From NCBI RefSeq assembly GCF_011074955.1, contig NZ_WUQJ01000028.1:62001-126000 (forward strand): DNA of 64,000 nucleotides, written 5' to 3'. A program made the position numbers and the translations under genes. Shown piece by piece: positions 60,531-64,000 of this stretch (its first letter is position 1; each line of letters starts with the position of its first letter). Below the pieces are notes generated by a model, which was given only the letters and a program-made list of their open reading frames with translations, did no database searches and had not been told where the DNA came from. This stretch comes from Marinobacter caseinilyticus. Lineage in GTDB: Bacteria > Pseudomonadota > Gammaproteobacteria > Pseudomonadales > Oleiphilaceae.

Positions 60531-60552
60531 AAACCCTGCCTGGGCAGGGTTT
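60531..60552 (-). terminator. Terminator of fadD
   Basis: AAACCCTGC (60531-60539) and GCAGGGTTT (60544-60552) form a 9-bp stem with a CTGG loop, and on the minus strand the stem runs on into TTTTTTCG. It lies 62 bases after the fadD stop and 39 bases before hrpA. Confidence 0.85.
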
Positions 60553-60613
60553 GTTTCGATTCCTGCAACTCAAGCCAACAACTACGCCGGCTTAAGCTGA
60601 CATCGGGACTCGA

Positions 60614-62293
60614 TTACGTCTTTTTCGCGTCTTCATCGCGCAGCTCGCGGCGCAAGATTTTACCAACGTTGGTTTTTGGCAACTCTTCCCGGAACTCGAA
60701 CTTTTTCGGCACCTTATAGGCCGTCAAACGTTCGCGACAGAACTCTTTAAGCTCTCCCTCGGTGAGGTCCGGCGAAGTAGACACCAGAAACACTTTCACC
60801 GCCTCCCCACTTTTTTCATCGGCTACGCCTACCGCGGCGCATTCGATTACCTTGGGATGGCTGGACACGACATCTTCAATTTCATTGGGGAAGACGTTAA
60901 ACCCGGACACGATGATCATATCCTTCTTACGGTCCACAATGCGAACGTACCCGTCTTCCTGAATCAAGGCAACATCCCCGGTCTTGAGATAGCCGTCCTC
61001 GGTAAAGGATTTCTGGGTTTCTTCCGGACGCTGCCAGTAGCCTCGCATGACCTGCGGGCCCTTGACGCACAATTCCCCGGGTTCACCCAATGGTGTTTCA
61101 TTACCGTCATCATCGATGGTCTTGATCTGCGTATTGCAGACCGGTAAACCGATCGTGCCCAGTTGTATGGCCGAAGGCGGATTGATGCTCACTACAGGCG
61201 ACGTTTCTGTCATCCCATAACCTTCGCTGATTTCGCAGCCGGTAACGCGCTGCCATAGCTTGGCCGTATCACTGGTGAGCGCCATACCACCAGACGAGGT
61301 CAGCTTCAGGGCACTGAAGTCCAGTGTTTTGAATTCTTCGTTGTTGCAGAGCGCCACAAATAAAGTATTGAGCCCGAGAAAGCCGGTGAACTTGTGATTC
61401 TTGAGCTCTTTGACGAATCCGGGGATATCACGTGGATTCGGTATCAGTACGTTGTGCGCACCTGCCGCCAGCATAATTCCGCAATTCAGCGTGAAGGAAT
61501 AAATATGGTAGAGCGGTAATGGCGCAATGATGATTTCACGACCTTCACTAATAACGTCGCCCAGCATCGGACCCGTTTGCAGCAGGTTGGCGACCAGATT
61601 GCCATGGGTCAGCATCGCACCTTTCGCAACGCCTGTAGTGCCGCCGGTGTATTGCAGCACGGCCACATCGTCTTGCTTGCACTCGACCGGTGAGTATTTT
61701 TCTTTGCTGCCGGCACTCAACACGGCCGGTAATTTGTGAGCCTGCGGTAGATTGTAACTCGGCACCATTTTCTTCACGTGCTTGACAACCGCATTCATCA
61801 ACGTTCGCTTTAGCGGAGAGTGCATATCCGCAATCTCCGTCACGATAACGTGTTCAATGCCTGTTTGCGGCAGGACTTTTTCAGCGTTGTGCGCCATATT
61901 GGCCAGTACCACCAGGGCCTTGGCACCGGAGTCATTAAACTGGTGCTCCATTTCACGGGTGGTGTACAGCGGATTGGTATTGACCACAATCAACCCTGCC
62001 CGCATAGCACCGAATACAACAACCGGGTATTGGGTGAGGTTGGGCATTTGCACAGCAATGCGGTCGCCGGGTTTCAGGTTGGTTTTATTCTGTAACCAGG
62101 CGGCAAAATTGCGACTCTGGACATCAATATCCCGATACGTCAGCGTTACGCCCACTGCACTGAAGGCAGGCCGATCTGCGTACTTTTTGACGGCCTGCTC
62201 AAATACATCAACCATGCTTTTATATTTGTTGAGTTCAATTTGACTGGGAACGCCGGGAGGATACTTATCCTTATAGAACTGCGCTAAATCCAT
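60614..62293 (-). CDS. fadD: Long-chain fatty-acid--CoA ligase
   Basis: FadD activates imported fatty acids to acyl-CoA for beta-oxidation. With the ATG at 62293 (AGGAG about 8 bases upstream) it has 559 residues, like Pseudomonas FadD1/FadD2. The AMP/ATP loop is LQYTGGTTGVAKGAMLTHGN near 218. GYGMTETSPVVS and the C-terminal YLKTGDVALIQEDGYVRIVD are adenylate-forming hallmarks, and the catalytic Lys lies in NVGKILRRELRD. The frame stays open 98 codons upstream, but that segment lacks similarity and holds the promoter region with a PsrA-like site. Confidence 0.95.
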   Translation of the reverse strand: MDLAQFYKDKYPPGVPSQIELNKYKSMVDVFEQAVKKYADRPAFSAVGVTLTYRDIDVQSRNFAAWLQNKTNLKPGDRIAVQMPNLTQYPVVVFGAMRAGLIVVNTNPLYTTREMEHQFNDSGAKALVVLANMAHNAEKVLPQTGIEHVIVTEIADMHSPLKRTLMNAVVKHVKKMVPSYNLPQAHKLPAVLSAGSKEKYSPVECKQDDVAVLQYTGGTTGVAKGAMLTHGNLVANLLQTGPMLGDVISEGREIIIAPLPLYHIYSFTLNCGIMLAAGAHNVLIPNPRDIPGFVKELKNHKFTGFLGLNTLFVALCNNEEFKTLDFSALKLTSSGGMALTSDTAKLWQRVTGCEISEGYGMTETSPVVSINPPSAIQLGTIGLPVCNTQIKTIDDDGNETPLGEPGELCVKGPQVMRGYWQRPEETQKSFTEDGYLKTGDVALIQEDGYVRIVDRKKDMIIVSGFNVFPNEIEDVVSSHPKVIECAAVGVADEKSGEAVKVFLVSTSPDLTEGELKEFCRERLTAYKVPKKFEFREELPKTNVGKILRRELRDEDAKKT

Positions 62294-62397
62294 CACACCA
62301 TCTCCTGTTTGTCGCTTGTGCTTGTAGTCTTCGACAGGTTTTGGCCAGATCCCGAACACCTTCCTAGGTTGTCGCGCCTGGCTTCTGTTGTTAGCGG

Positions 62398-62411
62398 CAA
62401 ACACCTGTTTC
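62398..62411. promoter_or_regulatory. PsrA-like operator upstream of fadD
   Basis: CAAAC-ACCT-GTTTC fits the Pseudomonas PsrA consensus (G/C)AAAC-N(2-4)-GTTT(G/C). It lies about 105 bp upstream of the fadD start. PsrA represses beta-oxidation genes until long-chain fatty acids bind it. The match is to a short motif, so chance occurrence is possible. Confidence 0.45.
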
Positions 62412-62443
62412 TTGCGAACCGAGCCAGCCGGCTTACAAGAAAA

Positions 62444-62463
62444 CTGGTTAAAAAAACAACCAG
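62444..62463. promoter_or_regulatory. CTGGTT/AACCAG dyad upstream of fadD
   Basis: CTGGTT (62444-62449) and AACCAG (62458-62463) are perfect inverted copies around an A-rich 8-base spacer, 33 bp beyond the PsrA-like site from fadD. It may bind a second regulator or overlap the promoter. Confidence 0.35.
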
Positions 62464-62704
62464 ACAAAGGTATCAGCCCGAAAAAGATTCGTGAGAATAG
62501 CAGTTTTGTCTGCAATGAGGTAGCGCCAGGCGCTGTTATGAACGGACTTTTCCGATCTGGATGTTTTTCGGAATATGGAGAAAACACGTGAGCGGCGTCA
62601 CATTTCCACTGTTCGGAGGTCTTCGCAAGGGAGGATGCCTTGCACTGGAAAGTGACCGGTTTATGATCTGAATCTTAAATCGACAATAACGAGAAGCGAC
62701 CCCC

Positions 62705-63676
62705 GTGCCTGCAGCTCATCAAGCATTACAACTGGCCACCGGGCCAACCGTTTCCTATATTGCCGCGGATGATGGCCACCAGATTCCCCTCCTTGCGTGG
62801 CTACCCACTGAATTCCCAAAAGCGTGCATCCATATCTGTCACGGCATGGCCGAACATGCTGCTCGTTACCAGGACCTGGCAGTCACCTTGACAGCGTTGG
62901 GTTACGCGGTCTTCGCACACAACCATCGTGGACACGGGCCCGATACAAAGCCCCATGAACTGGGCCACTACGCCGACGACGGCGGCTGGCAGAAAGTCAC
63001 TCGTGATGTACTCACTGTTCAGCACACTCTTCGCGGCCAATACCCCCGCCTCAACCATTTTTTAGTCGGTCACAGCATGGGGTCGTTTATTGCGCAAGGC
63101 GCACTACTTGCCCCGGAACAGTCACTCGTCTTTGCCGGTCTTGTGCTGTCAGGCTCCGGACGGGACCCGGCCATAAAACTTGCAGCCTTGCGGCTGATGG
63201 TCGGCAGTCAACGGTTACTCAAGGGCCCGCATGCGACGAGTCGACTGATTCACAAATTGACCTTTGGCGCGTTTGCCCAATCGGTTAAAAACCGTCATAC
63301 CGAATTTGACTGGATCAGCCGTGATCCTTCGGCAGTGGCAGCGTACATTAACGACCCCTTATGTGGCTTTGACTGCACGACGCAGCTATGGCGAGATCTC
63401 GGCATCGGGCTCTCGCAACTGCAGCGCCCCAGCGCCCTATCGGCCATACCGCAGAACTTACCAGTGCTGATTGTGAGCGGTGATGAAGATCCGGTGGGTG
63501 ACTTTGGCAAAGGCGCTCGCCGACTGGCAAGCGCTTATCGTGACAGCGGCCATTCCGATGTTTCTCTTCATGTCTTACCGGGTGTTCGCCACGAACCCTT
63601 CAATGAACTCAATAAAGAGCACATCTACCAACTTCTGACGCAATGGCTTGAAGACATCCCCCTGCCCGGGCTATAA
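62705..63676 (+). CDS. Monoacylglycerol-lipase-like serine hydrolase (Hydrolase_4)
   Basis: The 323-residue protein has the lysophospholipase/monoacylglycerol-lipase pattern: HICHGMAEHAARYQDLAVTL, HNHRGHGPDTKPHELGHYAD, nucleophile in LVGHSMGSFIAQGALL near 122, Asp in IVSGDEDPVG near 259 and His in GVRHEPFNE near 294. It has no signal peptide. The start is GTG at 62705 with a weak GAGAAG upstream. Divergent from fadD, it could release fatty acids that FadD activates. The exact substrate is not readable from the sequence. Confidence 0.9.
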   Translation: MPAAHQALQLATGPTVSYIAADDGHQIPLLAWLPTEFPKACIHICHGMAEHAARYQDLAVTLTALGYAVFAHNHRGHGPDTKPHELGHYADDGGWQKVTRDVLTVQHTLRGQYPRLNHFLVGHSMGSFIAQGALLAPEQSLVFAGLVLSGSGRDPAIKLAALRLMVGSQRLLKGPHATSRLIHKLTFGAFAQSVKNRHTEFDWISRDPSAVAAYINDPLCGFDCTTQLWRDLGIGLSQLQRPSALSAIPQNLPVLIVSGDEDPVGDFGKGARRLASAYRDSGHSDVSLHVLPGVRHEPFNELNKEHIYQLLTQWLEDIPLPGL

Positions 63677-63727
63677 GTTTAGGACAATCCTATGATGTAG
63701 GCGCCCACGCCTGGAGTATTGGCCTGA

Positions 63728-64000
63728 ATGAACGACTCTCTGGATTTTCTCGAAAACATCACTTACGAAGAGCTAACCGAGGGCGATACCGCAACGTTTA
63801 CCCGCACATTAACCGAAGATGAACTGGTTTTGTTCGCCATTGTATCGGGCGATGTAAATCCGGTTCACCTTGACCCGGAACTTGCAGCCGACTCCCTTTT
63901 CAAAGGCCGTATCGCGCACGGCATGTGGAGTGGCTCGTTGATTTCTGCCGCTTTGGCCACTGTCATGCCGGGGCCGGGAACCATTTATCTTGAGCAAAGC
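63728..64000 (+). CDS. MaoC-like hydratase domain protein, cut by window edge
   Basis: The ATG at 63728 opens a frame running off the window after 91 residues. LTEGDTATFTRTLTEDELVL, FAIVSGDVNPVHLDPE and KGRIAHGMWSGSLISAALAT are the hot-dog MaoC motifs; the Asp and His of the hydratase dyad are in GDVNPVH. The strong likeness of the first 90 residues to the N terminus of bifunctional enoyl-CoA hydratase/phosphate acetyltransferase proteins makes that assignment possible, but only the hydratase part is visible. It lies 51 bp after the lipase-like gene on the same strand. Confidence 0.85.
   Translation, partial: MNDSLDFLENITYEELTEGDTATFTRTLTEDELVLFAIVSGDVNPVHLDPELAADSLFKGRIAHGMWSGSLISAALATVMPGPGTIYLEQS

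Larger units (their letters stand above)
62294..62704. other. 411-bp divergent regulatory region between fadD and the lipase-like gene
   Basis: No gene is seen. It holds a PsrA-like palindrome at 62398-62411 and a second dyad at 62444-62463. Clear -35/-10 pairs are not evident on either strand. Confidence 0.5.

Overview
This 64 kb window is a conserved, gene-dense chromosomal segment from a marine-type gammaproteobacterium of the Pseudomonadales/Oceanospirillales group. Marinobacter or Saccharospirillum relatives are plausible; this is inference from gene content and order, since no 16S or other marker RNA lies here. Supporting signs are ThrH (the DLEG-type homoserine/phosphoserine enzyme), FimV, the holB-pilZ pair, trpFBA next to truA/accD/folC, the purF-metZ pair, and an iron-sulfur type CysH. 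No tRNA, rRNA, CRISPR array, intact insertion sequence or prophage was seen.

Region 1 to 25 kb is almost entirely minus strand. In transcription order it runs leuC-leuD-leuB-asd, then fimV (own promoter candidate and terminator hairpin), then truA-trpF-trpB-trpA-accD-folC-dedD-cvpA-purF-metZ-ftsK-lolA-rarA, then serS (own -10 box) and a truncated siroheme-synthase methyltransferase gene that runs off the left edge. These are housekeeping genes: leucine, lysine/threonine/methionine, tryptophan, folate, fatty-acid and purine synthesis, tRNA modification, chromosome segregation and lipoprotein sorting. A divergent LysR-type gene faces leuC across a dyad that could be its operator.

Region 26 to 37 kb is also minus strand: a DUF58 protein, TgpA transglutaminase, HolB, PilZ, an alpha/beta hydrolase, a DUF4892 protein, an RssA-like patatin, then PrmB, AroC and an MFS transporter. 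Region 37 to 40 kb is the least understood part. It holds three exported proteins of unknown role, one resembling the DUF6160/FilA group with calcium-loop-like motifs, plus a structured intergenic stretch.

Region 40 to 50 kb carries pabB, thrH, cysH, cysB, a large MalT-like LuxR regulator, a 560-base non-coding gap, and dinG. Region 50 to 64 kb carries the ExeA/GspB pair and a set of lipid genes: a DUF3336 patatin, MlaA (without a lipobox), a thioesterase, a FabH-like ketoacyl synthase, FadD with a PsrA-like site upstream, a monoacylglycerol-lipase-like hydrolase and a truncated MaoC-domain gene, interrupted by hrpA.

I found no clear new defence or mobile system. The best leads are a 160-bp element with 24-bp inverted repeats between dedD and cvpA, the exported-protein island at 37 to 40 kb, the non-coding gap at 47.1 to 47.6 kb, and candidate regulatory dyads near leuC, fimV and fadD.
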